From Siccirubricoccus phaeus (GTDB lineage Bacteria > Pseudomonadota > Alphaproteobacteria > Acetobacterales > Acetobacteraceae): a stretch of 64,000 nucleotides of DNA. The position numbers and the translations under genes were made by a program. This document shows, in pieces, positions 46,252 through 53,157 of this stretch (its first letter is position 1; the number at the start of each line of letters is the position of its first letter). The DNA lies in contig NZ_SRXO01000010.1 in NCBI RefSeq assembly GCF_008360935.1, forward strand, positions 1 to 64,000. The letters run 5' to 3'. The notes beneath the pieces were generated by a model, which saw only the letters and a program-made list of their open reading frames with translations, did no database searches and was not told where the DNA came from.

Positions 46252-46401
46252 CTATGGAGCGGGAAGGTTCGTCTGCGCCGCTGCCATCTCGGCCAGACGC
46301 TGATCCTCGATGCTGATCGGGCAGCCGCCGGACCCGGCGGCCGGCATCTGGCAGGCTGTCACCGCCAGCAACGGCATCAGCGTCGCGGCAAGGCACCGCA
46401 T
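46252..46401 (-). CDS. Possible small lipoprotein
   Basis: A 49-residue frame with a short signal sequence MRCLAATLMPLLAVTACQMP, giving a lipobox-like A-V-T-A-C, then PAAGSGGCPISIEDQRLAEM, AAAQTNLPAP. A GGAAGCGAGG stretch upstream could serve as ribosome site. It may be a real small envelope protein or chance coding in a decayed region. Function unknown. Confidence 0.35.
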   Translation of the reverse strand: MRCLAATLMPLLAVTACQMPAAGSGGCPISIEDQRLAEMAAAQTNLPAP

Positions 46402-46562
46402 CCTCGCTTCCTGCTCCGGGCGCCCGGAGAGGCTTCGGCGATGCGGCGCGGACGGCAAACCGGGAGCCCTGAGATCGGCCGAGGGTGATGCGCCCTCGGC
46501 ACCGCCTCGTCCCGGTCCGGGCCCACGGCCCGGCAGTTGCCGGCAGGGCGGAGAACCTCAGA

Positions 46563-46736
46563 TCATGGGGCCATGGTCTCGACGACCCGCCAGGCGCCGA
46601 TCGGGCGCAACGTCGCGGTCGAAATTGCGCTGGAGCTGATCCATCGGAAGATCGAGGATCGACGCATGGGCGACTGTCGCATCGAAGGCGTTGTTGACGA
46701 GGATGTCGAGACCGCCATCCGCACCCGTTCTCAACC
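46563..46736 (-). pseudogene. Remnant of a short-chain dehydrogenase/reductase, frameshifted
   Basis: On the minus strand one frame reads GADGGLDILVNNAFDATVAH, ASILDLPMDQLQRNFD, the classic SDR NNAG-type region. Around 46595-46605 the reading shifts frame and continues IGAWRVVETMAP to a TGA, the expected next SDR segment. The N-terminal NAD-binding motif and the catalytic Tyr-Lys part are missing. It is a fragment of a lost gene. Confidence 0.6.
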
Positions 46737-46837
46737 GGGATGGGCGGGCGCCACCCCGCCGGGGCAGTGCCCCGAATCCCCGCCAGCCGGAAGGCCGTGC
46801 CTTGCCCGCCCCGCCACCCCACCCCCATATCCCCTCC

Positions 46838-47665
46838 ATGGACCTCGACTTCACCGAAGCGGAGCTGCACCGCTACTCCCGGCACATCCTGCTGCAGGAT
46901 GTCGGCGCCCTCGGCCAGGCGAAGCTGCGCGCCGCCCGGGTGCTGGTGGTGGGGGCCGGCGGGCTCGGCGCGCCGCTGACGCTCTACCTGGCCGCGGCCG
47001 GGGTCGGGACCATCGGCCTCGTGGACCATGACCAGCTCGAACTCTCCAACCTGCAGCGCCAGGTGGTGCATGCCACCGCCCGCCTCGGCCGCAACAAGGC
47101 GGAAAGCGCCGCCGAGACCCTCCGCGCCCTGAACCCCGAGATTCGCATCGAGATCCACCCCCGCCGCATGGATGCTGCCGCGGCGCAGGAGCTGATCCCG
47201 CGCTACGATATCATCTGCGACGGCACGGATAATTTCCCGACGCGCTTCCTGCTGGGCGATGCCTGCCACCTGCTGGGCCGGCCTTTGGTCTCCGCCGCGG
47301 TGCTGCGCTTCGAGGGGCAGCTTTCCACCTACAAATCGCATCTCGGCGCGCCGCACCCCTGCCATCGCTGCCTGCACCCGGAGATGCCGCCGGAAGGGCT
47401 GGTGCCGAGCTGTTCCGAGGCCGGGGTGCTGGGCGCCGTCACCGGCGTGATGGGCACGCTGCAGGCGACCGAGGTGCTGAAGGAGATTCTCGGGATCGGG
47501 GAGGGGATGTCCGGCCGCCTGCTGCTCTGGGATGCGCTGGACATGCGCTTCCGCCTGGTGCGGCTGAAGCGCGACCCGGGCTGCGCCCTGTGCGGGGAGG
47601 CGGCGGCGATCCGCGATCTCTCCGCCCATGCGGCCCCCCCGCCGCTGGTCTGCGTGGCTTCCTGA
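46838..47665 (+). CDS. HesA/MoeB/ThiF-family adenylyltransferase
   Basis: A 275-residue E1-like enzyme that adenylates the C-terminal glycine of a ubiquitin-like sulfur carrier (MoaD or ThiS). RYSRHILLQDVGALGQAKL and VLVVGAGGLGAPLTLYLAAAGVG hold the nucleotide site. DHDQLELSNLQRQVVH gives the ATP-contacting residues. Zinc cysteines occur as CHRCLHPEMP and CALCG. The conserved crossover segment is SCSEAGVLGAVTGVMGTLQA. No rhodanese domain is fused. No molybdopterin or thiamine gene is adjacent, so MoeB versus ThiF cannot be decided. ATG at 46838 chosen because the family begins close to RYSRH. Confidence 0.9.
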   Translation: MDLDFTEAELHRYSRHILLQDVGALGQAKLRAARVLVVGAGGLGAPLTLYLAAAGVGTIGLVDHDQLELSNLQRQVVHATARLGRNKAESAAETLRALNPEIRIEIHPRRMDAAAAQELIPRYDIICDGTDNFPTRFLLGDACHLLGRPLVSAAVLRFEGQLSTYKSHLGAPHPCHRCLHPEMPPEGLVPSCSEAGVLGAVTGVMGTLQATEVLKEILGIGEGMSGRLLLWDALDMRFRLVRLKRDPGCALCGEAAAIRDLSAHAAPPPLVCVAS

Positions 47666-47671
47666 ATGCCG

Positions 47672-47960
47672 GCCGGTTCACGCCTGCGGGCGCCGGCGTT
47701 CCTTGCGATCCGGCGGCGCCATGCCGCCGGCCGGTCCAGGGTCCCGGGTGCCGGCGTCCTCCCGGCGGTCAGGCGGCGCCGCGCCGCCGGCCGGTCCACG
47801 CCACCAGGCGCCGGTGTCCTCCCGGCGGTCAGGCGACGCCGCGCCGCCGGCCGGTCCACGTCACCAGGTGCCGGTGTCCTCCCGGCGGTCGGCCGCCGTG
47901 CCGCCGGCCGGTCCGCGCCGCCGGGTGCCGGCGTCCGTCTGGCGGCCGGGCGGCGCCATG
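47672..47960 (+). repeat. Tandem array of about five 60-bp units
   Basis: A GC-rich unit containing GCCGCCGGCCGGTCC and CCGGTGTCCTCCCGGCGGTC recurs with an exact 60-bp step (47721, 47781, 47841) and then a 57-bp step, with a diverged first copy and a partial last copy. It fills the gap between the ThiF-like and DsrE-like genes (47666-48012). Lengths divisible by three keep long frames open through it, but no start or known protein supports translation. Confidence 0.85.
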
Positions 47961-48012
47961 CCACCCTCACCCTCTCCCGGAGAGAAGCGCCCTCCAGCGA
48001 CCGGGCGGGCGC

Positions 48013-48384
48013 ATGAAGCCCCTTGGCATCCTGCTGCTCTCGGGCGATCACGAAAGGGCGCATTACGCGCTGGTGCTCGCCACCGGCGCGGCGGCGCTGG
48101 GGCGGGAGGTGACGCTCTTCGCCAGCAATGCCGGCTGCCGGCTGTTCCTGGCGGACAACCCCCTGGCCCAGGACCCGCGCGAGGCGGTGCTGGCGGCGCG
48201 CGGCGTCGCCACCCTGGCCCAGCTCCTGGAAGCGGCGGCGGAGCTCGGCCTGCGCCGCATCGCCTGCGAGGCGGGGCTGAAGGCCGCGGGCCTGGCCGGC
48301 GCCACCCTGGCCCCGGGGGTGGAGGTGGCGGGGGTCGCCACCTTCCTCGCCACGGTCGGGGAGGGGCAACTCCTCTCCCTCTAG
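48013..48384 (+). CDS. DsrE/DsrF-like family protein
   Basis: A 123-residue small alpha/beta protein. MKPLGILLLSGDHERAHYALVLATGAAALGREVTLFASNAGCRLF is the typical DsrE-fold start, in which a strand-helix-strand handles one face of the carrier. Related proteins act in sulfur relay (TusBCD/DsrEFH) or are uncharacterised. Cysteines occur near residues 42 and 82 but neither is at a confidently aligned active site. The sulfur-carrier-activating ThiF/MoeB-type enzyme 350 bases upstream is a suggestive neighbour. The in-frame upstream extension through the tandem repeats is rejected. Confidence 0.72.
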   Translation: MKPLGILLLSGDHERAHYALVLATGAAALGREVTLFASNAGCRLFLADNPLAQDPREAVLAARGVATLAQLLEAAAELGLRRIACEAGLKAAGLAGATLAPGVEVAGVATFLATVGEGQLLSL

Positions 48385-48440
48385 TGTCCTGCCCCCGAAG
48401 CTCGCTGGATTTCCGGCGAACGCAGCGGATAAGCAGGCCG
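48385..48440 (+). repeat. Dispersed intergenic repeat, family A, copy 3
   Basis: TGTCCTGCCC starts directly after the DsrE-like stop codon, exactly as copy 1 does after glnK, followed by CTCGCTGGATTTCCGGCGAAC and AAGCAGGCC-type words. Confidence 0.65.
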
Positions 48441-48875
48441 CTGAAAACCAAGGCCAATGGCCCGAGAACGAAGCCCGCAGGACTTCGAAATCAGCCGCTA
48501 GAGCAGATCGCCGGAGGGCGGCATCGCCCGGAGGCGTGAATCGCTCTACAATCATAAGCTAGAGCGGTTTCACCTCGCCAGCGCTCGGCGAACCCGTTCC
48601 AGCCCTTTGTCCGGTCGCATTTTCCGAGTCGTCCGGCGATTCCGCCGGATTTGAAAATGCTCCAGGGGCGCCATCCCTCTTGAGCGTGGATGCGTTCGCT
48701 TTCGCTCACGCACCCCGCTCTAATTCTTTGTTCGGTCGCGTGATTCACGGCTTCGCTTGATTCAGCCTTCCCCGATTCCGCTCCGGCGGCGCCATCCGCG
48801 TAAGGCCATGTCGCAATTGCCGCGGCGATTGCCTATCTTGGGGGCAACAAGAACCTTGCCGGAGACCTCCACCCC
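48441..48875. other. Repeat-rich intergenic region
   Basis: No gene. It contains the family B repeat copy (48497-48570), a CCGGCGATTCCGCCGG inverted repeat followed by TTTGAAAATGCTCC (48636-48664, word shared in inverted form with 34350-34365), and a GTTCGGTCGCGTGATTCACG word (48731-48750) shared with 32070-32089. The region is a patchwork of dispersed elements. The promoter of the Tim44-like gene must lie near its right end. Confidence 0.5.
48497..48570 (+). repeat. Dispersed double-hairpin repeat, family B, copy 2
   Basis: Nearly identical to 30786-30862: CTAGAGCAGATCGCCGGAGG onward through GCGTGAATC and AAGCTAGAGCGGTTTCAC. Three bases are lost from the first right arm, and the second hairpin's right arm is missing. 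Confidence 0.65.
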
Positions 48876-49844
48876 ATGCCCCGCCCCCGTCTGCTGCTCG
48901 CGGCCCTGGCGGCCGCGACCCTGGCCCTTGCCCCGGCGCTGACCGAGGCGCGGCCGGGCGGCAGCTCCTCCATGGGCAGCCGCGGCAGCCGCAGCTACAG
49001 CGCGCCGCCCAGCACCCCCACCTCCCCCGGCACCGTCCGGCCGATGGACCGCACCATGGAGGCGCCAGGCCGGCCCGCCACCCCGGGCTATGCCCAGCCG
49101 GCGCCGCGCGCGCCGATCGGCCAGCCCAACCCGCAGGGCGGCTTCTTCTCCCGCAACCCCTTCATGGCGGGGCTGATGGGCGGGCTGATCGGCGCCGGCA
49201 TCGGCGGGCTGCTGTTCGGCCATGGGCTGTTCGGCGGCTTCACCGGCTTCGCCAGCTTCCTCGGCCTGCTGCTGCAGATCGGGCTGATCGCCGGCCTCGT
49301 CTGGCTGGTGCTGGGCTTCCTGCGCCGGCGCCAGCCGCAGCCGGCCATGGCCGGCGTGGCGCCGGGCCTGGCCCGCAGCAACATGGCGGAGGGCCGGCCC
49401 GGCCGGGCCGGCGGCGCCGCGCCCGCTGGCGGCACCCCGCTGCACATCCTGCCGGAGGATTTCAACGCCTTCGAGCAGGCGCTGAAGGCGGTGAACGATG
49501 CCTGGTCCCGCCGCGACACCGGCACTTTGCAGCGCCTGGCGACGCCGGAGATGGCCCGCTATTTCGCCGACGACCTGGCGGATCTGGCCGCCCGCGGCTG
49601 GCACAACGAGACCCGCGATGTCCGGCTGGAGGGCGGCGACCTGTCCGAGGCCTGGCGCGAGGGCGACCGCGACTTCGCCACCGTGGCGATGCGTTTCAGC
49701 CTGGTGGATGTCACCTGGCGCCTTGCCGACCGCGCCGTGATGGAGGGCGACCCCAACCGCCGCACCACCGCGACGGAGTTGTGGACCTTCACCCGCCGCG
49801 CCGGCGGCCCCTGGCAGCTTTCCGCCATCCAGCAGGTCGGCTGA
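48876..49844 (+). CDS. Tim44-like domain membrane-associated protein
   Basis: A 322-residue protein with a signal peptide (LLLAALAAATLALAPALTEA), a Gly/Ser/Arg/Pro-rich stretch (residues 25-90: PGGSSSMGSRGSRSYSAPPS), then two hydrophobic Gly-rich helices (FMAGLMGGLIGAGIGGLLFG and FLGLLLQIGLIAGLVWLVLGF). The C-terminal domain (about 190-322) is Tim44-like: DFNAFEQALKAVNDAWSRRD, MARYFADDLADLAARGWHNE, RFSLVDVTWRLAD, and TELWTFTRRAGGPWQLSAIQ. This architecture (GSRGSRS tract, helices, Tim44 domain) is common in bacterial proteins of uncertain role in membrane or transport assembly. It is apparently a single gene. Confidence 0.85.
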   Translation: MPRPRLLLAALAAATLALAPALTEARPGGSSSMGSRGSRSYSAPPSTPTSPGTVRPMDRTMEAPGRPATPGYAQPAPRAPIGQPNPQGGFFSRNPFMAGLMGGLIGAGIGGLLFGHGLFGGFTGFASFLGLLLQIGLIAGLVWLVLGFLRRRQPQPAMAGVAPGLARSNMAEGRPGRAGGAAPAGGTPLHILPEDFNAFEQALKAVNDAWSRRDTGTLQRLATPEMARYFADDLADLAARGWHNETRDVRLEGGDLSEAWREGDRDFATVAMRFSLVDVTWRLADRAVMEGDPNRRTTATELWTFTRRAGGPWQLSAIQQVG

Positions 49845-49853
49845 GCCCACCGC

Positions 49854-49975
49854 CGGGCGAGGGCCGGCAGGCGAACCCTCGGGTCTGAAACTCGGACCGG
49901 GGTCCGGGGAGGGGTCCCCTCCCCGGCGGGGGTTCGGGGGCAGCGCCCCCGACCTTCGGGCTTTCTGCCGGAGTT
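49854..49975 (+). repeat. Dispersed intergenic repeat, family C, shortened copy
   Basis: CCTCGGGTCTGAAACTCGGACC, then GGGGAGGGGTCCCCTCCCCG (a self-complementary hairpin) and CAGCGCCCCCGACC follow the order of words seen at 5640-5740. Confidence 0.45.
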
Positions 49976-50035
49976 GACGCCCATGACCGGCCCCGACACG
50001 GGGTCGCAACACCGGGCGGCGCCCCCGCACCTTCG

Positions 50036-50521
50036 CTACGCGAATCGCGGCCCTTCCGGCAGCGCCGCCAGGTGGGTCACATGCCGCCGCCCATGGGTGG
50101 CGCTGGTCAGCAGCGCCGCCGTGTGCCGGTTGTCATGCACCGAGGCGAGGCCGAAGCCATGCACCTGCAGCAGCAGGAAATGGTCCGTCACCCGCACCAG
50201 GTACCAGCCCGGTGCCAGCCCACCCCGCACCAGCTTCAGCAGGGAGACCCGCCGTTCCGGCAGCGGCGGCCGCTGATGCGGGACGCCATAGGCTGCCAGC
50301 ACCGCCAGCAGATCCCGCCAATAGGCCGTCACCACCGGTCCGGAGGCCGGGTACCAGTCCGGCGCCACGGCGCGGAGGGCGGCGCAGGCCTCCGCATAGG
50401 GGCGGCCGGTGACCAGGGCGATGGCGGCCGGGCCGCACCAGGGAATTGCGCCGTGATTCTCGGCGGTCAGGGCAAGGTGGCCGCGGCTGCCGGCTGGCGG
50501 GCGAGCGGGGGAGGTATGCAT
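50036..50521 (-). CDS. Hypothetical protein, possible papain-like/C39-like cysteine peptidase
   Basis: A 161-residue protein I cannot name. It has a plausible Cys-His-Asp/Asn arrangement: Cys29 in ENHGAIPWCGPAAIALVTGR, His114 in WYLVRVTDHFLLLQVHGF and Asp130/Asn131 in SVHDNRHTAAL, the spacing of small papain-fold peptidases such as the C39-like group. There is no signal peptide. The ATG at 50521 is preferred; an in-frame ATG at 50563 would add 14 residues. It is transcribed in the same direction as, and downstream of, an XRE regulator 80 bases away. A GC hairpin in the gap around 50540 weakens the case for an operon. Confidence 0.6.
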   Translation of the reverse strand: MHTSPARPPAGSRGHLALTAENHGAIPWCGPAAIALVTGRPYAEACAALRAVAPDWYPASGPVVTAYWRDLLAVLAAYGVPHQRPPLPERRVSLLKLVRGGLAPGWYLVRVTDHFLLLQVHGFGLASVHDNRHTAALLTSATHGRRHVTHLAALPEGPRFA

Positions 50522-50601
50522 GGCACGTATCCCGGGCTTGGTTGCCCGGGCCGCGCCCGGCAACGTCTCACTTCATCGCGAGGGCCGGCGCGGTAGTCAA
50601 T

Positions 50602-51393
50602 CTACGATATATAAAATTGCTGCAATGCAGCGGCGGTCACCGCATCCGCCGGCAGGAAAGCCTCCACCGCCAGCTCCGAAAGAGTGACATCCACCGGCGT
50701 GCCGAAGACGGTGGTGGTGCTGAGCAGCTCCAGCACCGCGCCGCCCGGCACCGCCAGGCGCAGCGGCACCGCAATGGCCTCCGCCGCCACCTCCGGCGGC
50801 TTCTCCCGCGGGGCGGGCAGGCGGCGCAGCTCCTCCAGCAGCGCCGCCAGGGCGGGGTCCGCGGACAGCTCCACCTGCCGCCGCAGCCGGGCCAGCAGAT
50901 GCGCCCGCCATTCCGCCAGGTTGCGGATGCGCGGCGCCAGCCCTTCCGGGTGCAGGGAAAGCCGCAGCACGTTCACCGGCGGCGCCAGCAGGGCAGGGGC
51001 GGCGCCCGCCATCAGCCGCCCGGCCATCGGGTTGGCCGCCACAAGCTGCCAGTGCCGGTCCACCGCCAGGGCCGGATTCGGCATCTGCGCCGCCAGCACC
51101 TGCCGGATGGCGGCCAGCGCCGGCGCCAGGGCCGGGTGGTCCAGCCCCCGTTGCGGGAAGAGCGGCGCGAAGCCGGCGGCCAGCAGCAGCCGGTTGCGCT
51201 CCCGCAAGGGCAGCTCCAGCGGCTCCGCCAGGCGCAGCACCATCTCCCGGCTCGGCGCCGCCTTGCCGGTCTCGAGGCAGCTCAGATGCCGGGTGGAGAT
51301 CTCCGCCTCCAGCGCCAGCGCCATCTGGCTCAGCCGCCGCCGCTGCCGCCATTGCCGCAGCAGCTCTCCCACGCTTTCGCCCGTGCCCTGCAT
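50602..51393 (-). CDS. XRE-family transcriptional regulator with MmyB-like ligand-binding domain
   Basis: A 263-residue regulator. The N-terminal helix-turn-helix (about 8-65) reads GELLRQWRQRRRLSQMALALEAEISTRHLSCLETGKAAPSREMVLRLAEPL. The rest (about 90-255) matches the MmyB-like PAS-type ligand domain: NPALAVDRHWQLVAANPMAGRL, LRLSLHPEGLAPRIRNLAEWRAHLLARLRRQVE, FGTPVDVTLSELAVEAFLPAD. Such proteins may bind fatty acids or other small lipophiles. It is divergent from the ABC exporter genes (115 bases), a possible but unproven target. Confidence 0.9.
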   Translation of the reverse strand: MQGTGESVGELLRQWRQRRRLSQMALALEAEISTRHLSCLETGKAAPSREMVLRLAEPLELPLRERNRLLLAAGFAPLFPQRGLDHPALAPALAAIRQVLAAQMPNPALAVDRHWQLVAANPMAGRLMAGAAPALLAPPVNVLRLSLHPEGLAPRIRNLAEWRAHLLARLRRQVELSADPALAALLEELRRLPAPREKPPEVAAEAIAVPLRLAVPGGAVLELLSTTTVFGTPVDVTLSELAVEAFLPADAVTAAALQQFYIS

Positions 51394-51508
51394 GGCCCCG
51401 TCCTACCCCATCGCGGCGGCGGAACCATGACCCGCGAGGTCATGGCCGAGGCAGCGTGATGCGCCCCACCCTTCCCCGCCCCGCCCGGTGGGCGCTATAG
51501 CCCGCCCC

Positions 51509-52351
51509 ATGCTGGACCAGATCGAGGCCGCCGCGCCGCTCTACATCGCCGATGCGGCCGCGCCCCGGCGGCAGGAGAAGGCGATCGCCGACCTCGCCAC
51601 CGGCTTCCGCCGCTGGCGCCTGCCCGCCGCCCTGGCGCGGCTGGACATCAAGAACCGCTACCGCGGCTCCGTCCTCGGCCCCTTCTGGCTGACCCTGTCC
51701 ACCGCCGTCATGGTGGTCGGGCTGGGCATCCTCTACTCCTCCCTCTTCAAGCTGCCGCTGGAGGAGTACCTGCCCTTCCTCGCGGTCAGCCTGATCGTCT
51801 GGAACATGATCTCGGCCATCGTGGCCGATGCCTGCGTCAGCCTGACCAGCTCGGAAGGCATCATCCGCCAATTGGCGCTGCCCTATACCGTCCACATCCT
51901 GCGCTGCGTCCTGCGCAACGCGCTGATCGCGGCGCACAGCCTGCCGCTGATCCTGCTGGTCTTCCTCGCCTGCGGGGTGATGCCGGGGGCGGAGGCGCTG
52001 CTGGCCCTGGCCGGGCTGGTGCTGGTGGCGGTGAACGCCTTCGCGGTCGCGCTCTTCCTCGGCATGGTCTGTGCCCGGTTCCGTGACATCGCGCCCATCG
52101 TCGCCTCCGCCATGCAGCTCGCCTTCTTCCTCTCCCCAGTGCTGTGGAAGCCGGAGCTGCTCGGGGACCGCCAGGTCTGGCTGCCGCTGAACCCCTTCTA
52201 CACGGTGATGGAAACGGTGCGCGGCCCGCTGGTGGAAGGCGGCGTGGCGCCGCTGATCTGGCTCTCGGCCGGGCTCTACACGCTGCTCGCCTGCGCCGTC
52301 GCCTTTGCCTTCTTCGTCCGCTTCCGCGGGCGCATCGCCTTCTGGGTCTAG
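51509..52351 (+). CDS. ABC-2 type polysaccharide export permease (Wzm/KpsM family)
   Basis: A 280-residue inner-membrane permease with six hydrophobic segments, the standard Wzm/KpsM topology. The amphipathic start DLATGFRRWRLPAALARLDIKNRYRGSVLGPFWLTLS is diagnostic of O-antigen and capsule exporters. The loop EYLPFLAVSLIVWNMISAIVADACVSLTSSEGIIRQLALPYTVHILRCVLRN is also family text. It pairs with the ATPase 62 bases downstream. No glycosyltransferases are in the window, so the exported glycan is unknown. ATG at 51509 preferred over GTG at 51488. Confidence 0.9.
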   Translation: MLDQIEAAAPLYIADAAAPRRQEKAIADLATGFRRWRLPAALARLDIKNRYRGSVLGPFWLTLSTAVMVVGLGILYSSLFKLPLEEYLPFLAVSLIVWNMISAIVADACVSLTSSEGIIRQLALPYTVHILRCVLRNALIAAHSLPLILLVFLACGVMPGAEALLALAGLVLVAVNAFAVALFLGMVCARFRDIAPIVASAMQLAFFLSPVLWKPELLGDRQVWLPLNPFYTVMETVRGPLVEGGVAPLIWLSAGLYTLLACAVAFAFFVRFRGRIAFWV

Positions 52352-52413
52352 CCGTCCGATCGCCCGGAGGCGCAGCCGCAGGGCGTGAACCGGCCGGCAG
52401 GAGAAACTCCCCG

Positions 52414-53145
52414 ATGCCCTATATCGCCGCGCGCGACCTGACCATCGAATTCCCACTTTACCACCTCGGCGCGCGCTCCCTGAAGAAACGCATCCTGGCG
52501 CATTCGCCGCTGCGCCTCCGGCAGGACGAGGCCAACCGCGTCGTCGTCTCGGCGCTGCGCGGCCTCGACTTCCGCATCGGCGCCGGGGAGAGGGTGGCGC
52601 TCATCGGCCGCAACGGCGCGGGGAAGACCACGCTGCTGCGCACCTTGGCCGGCGTCTACGAACCCGTGGGCGGCCGCCTCGAGGTGCAGGGGCTGATCGG
52701 CTCCCTGATCGACCCCGCCGCCGGCATGGACCAGGAATCGACGGGGCGGGAGAACATCACCCTGCGCGGCCTGTTCCGCGGCCTGGACGAGGCGGAAAGC
52801 GCCGTGATGGCAGAGGAGATCGGCGCCTTCGCCGGCCTCGGCGAATTCCTCGACGTGCCGGTGCGCAGCTATTCCGCCGGCATGCAGGTGCGGCTGTCCT
52901 TCGCCATCGCCACGGTGATGGCGCCGGAAGTGCTGCTGATGGACGAATGGTTCCTGGCCGGCGATGCCGAATTCCGCGAGAAGGCGCGGGTGAAGCTGAC
53001 GAAGCTGGTGAAGGACGCGGACATCCTGGTGCTGGCGACGCATGACCTGGGCGTGGTGCGGGAATGGTGCACCCGCGTCATCCGCCTGGATGCCGGGCGG
53101 ATCGTCGAGGACGGCCCGGTGGAGGCGGTGCTGGCGGCCGCCTGA
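52414..53145 (+). CDS. ABC transporter ATPase for polysaccharide export (Wzt/KpsT family)
   Basis: A 243-residue ATPase. Walker A is GRNGAGKTTLLRTLAG (about residue 66), the signature region is RSYSAGMQVRLSFAIATVMAP (a divergent LSGGQ typical of KpsT/Wzt), Walker B is VLLMDEW, and the switch His is in LATHDLGVV. VQGLIGSLIDPAAGMDQESTGRENI is the family's hallmark insert. It lacks the C-terminal glycan-binding domain of some Wzt proteins. It follows the permease as the energiser of the same exporter and converges on the diguanylate cyclase gene 12 bases away. Confidence 0.93.
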   Translation: MPYIAARDLTIEFPLYHLGARSLKKRILAHSPLRLRQDEANRVVVSALRGLDFRIGAGERVALIGRNGAGKTTLLRTLAGVYEPVGGRLEVQGLIGSLIDPAAGMDQESTGRENITLRGLFRGLDEAESAVMAEEIGAFAGLGEFLDVPVRSYSAGMQVRLSFAIATVMAPEVLLMDEWFLAGDAEFREKARVKLTKLVKDADILVLATHDLGVVREWCTRVIRLDAGRIVEDGPVEAVLAAA

Positions 53146-53157
53146 CCCGGGCGCCGC

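Larger units (their letters stand above)
46063..46837. other. Decayed region between the lower-GC operon and the ThiF-like gene
   Basis: 775 bases without an intact conventional gene. It holds a possible small lipoprotein (46252-46401, minus) and a frameshifted SDR remnant (46563-46736, minus). Between 46063 and 46250 I see nothing I can name. The mixture of fragments suggests an old insertion/deletion boundary. Confidence 0.5.

Noticed and set aside
47672-47960. CRISPR-like array
   Set aside because: The units are contiguous 60-bp tandem repeats without unique spacers, and no cas gene is nearby.
47590-48012. N-terminal extension of the DsrE-like gene through the tandem repeats
   Set aside because: It has no stop only because the 60-bp units are in frame. 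DsrE-like proteins start at the MKPLGI strand.
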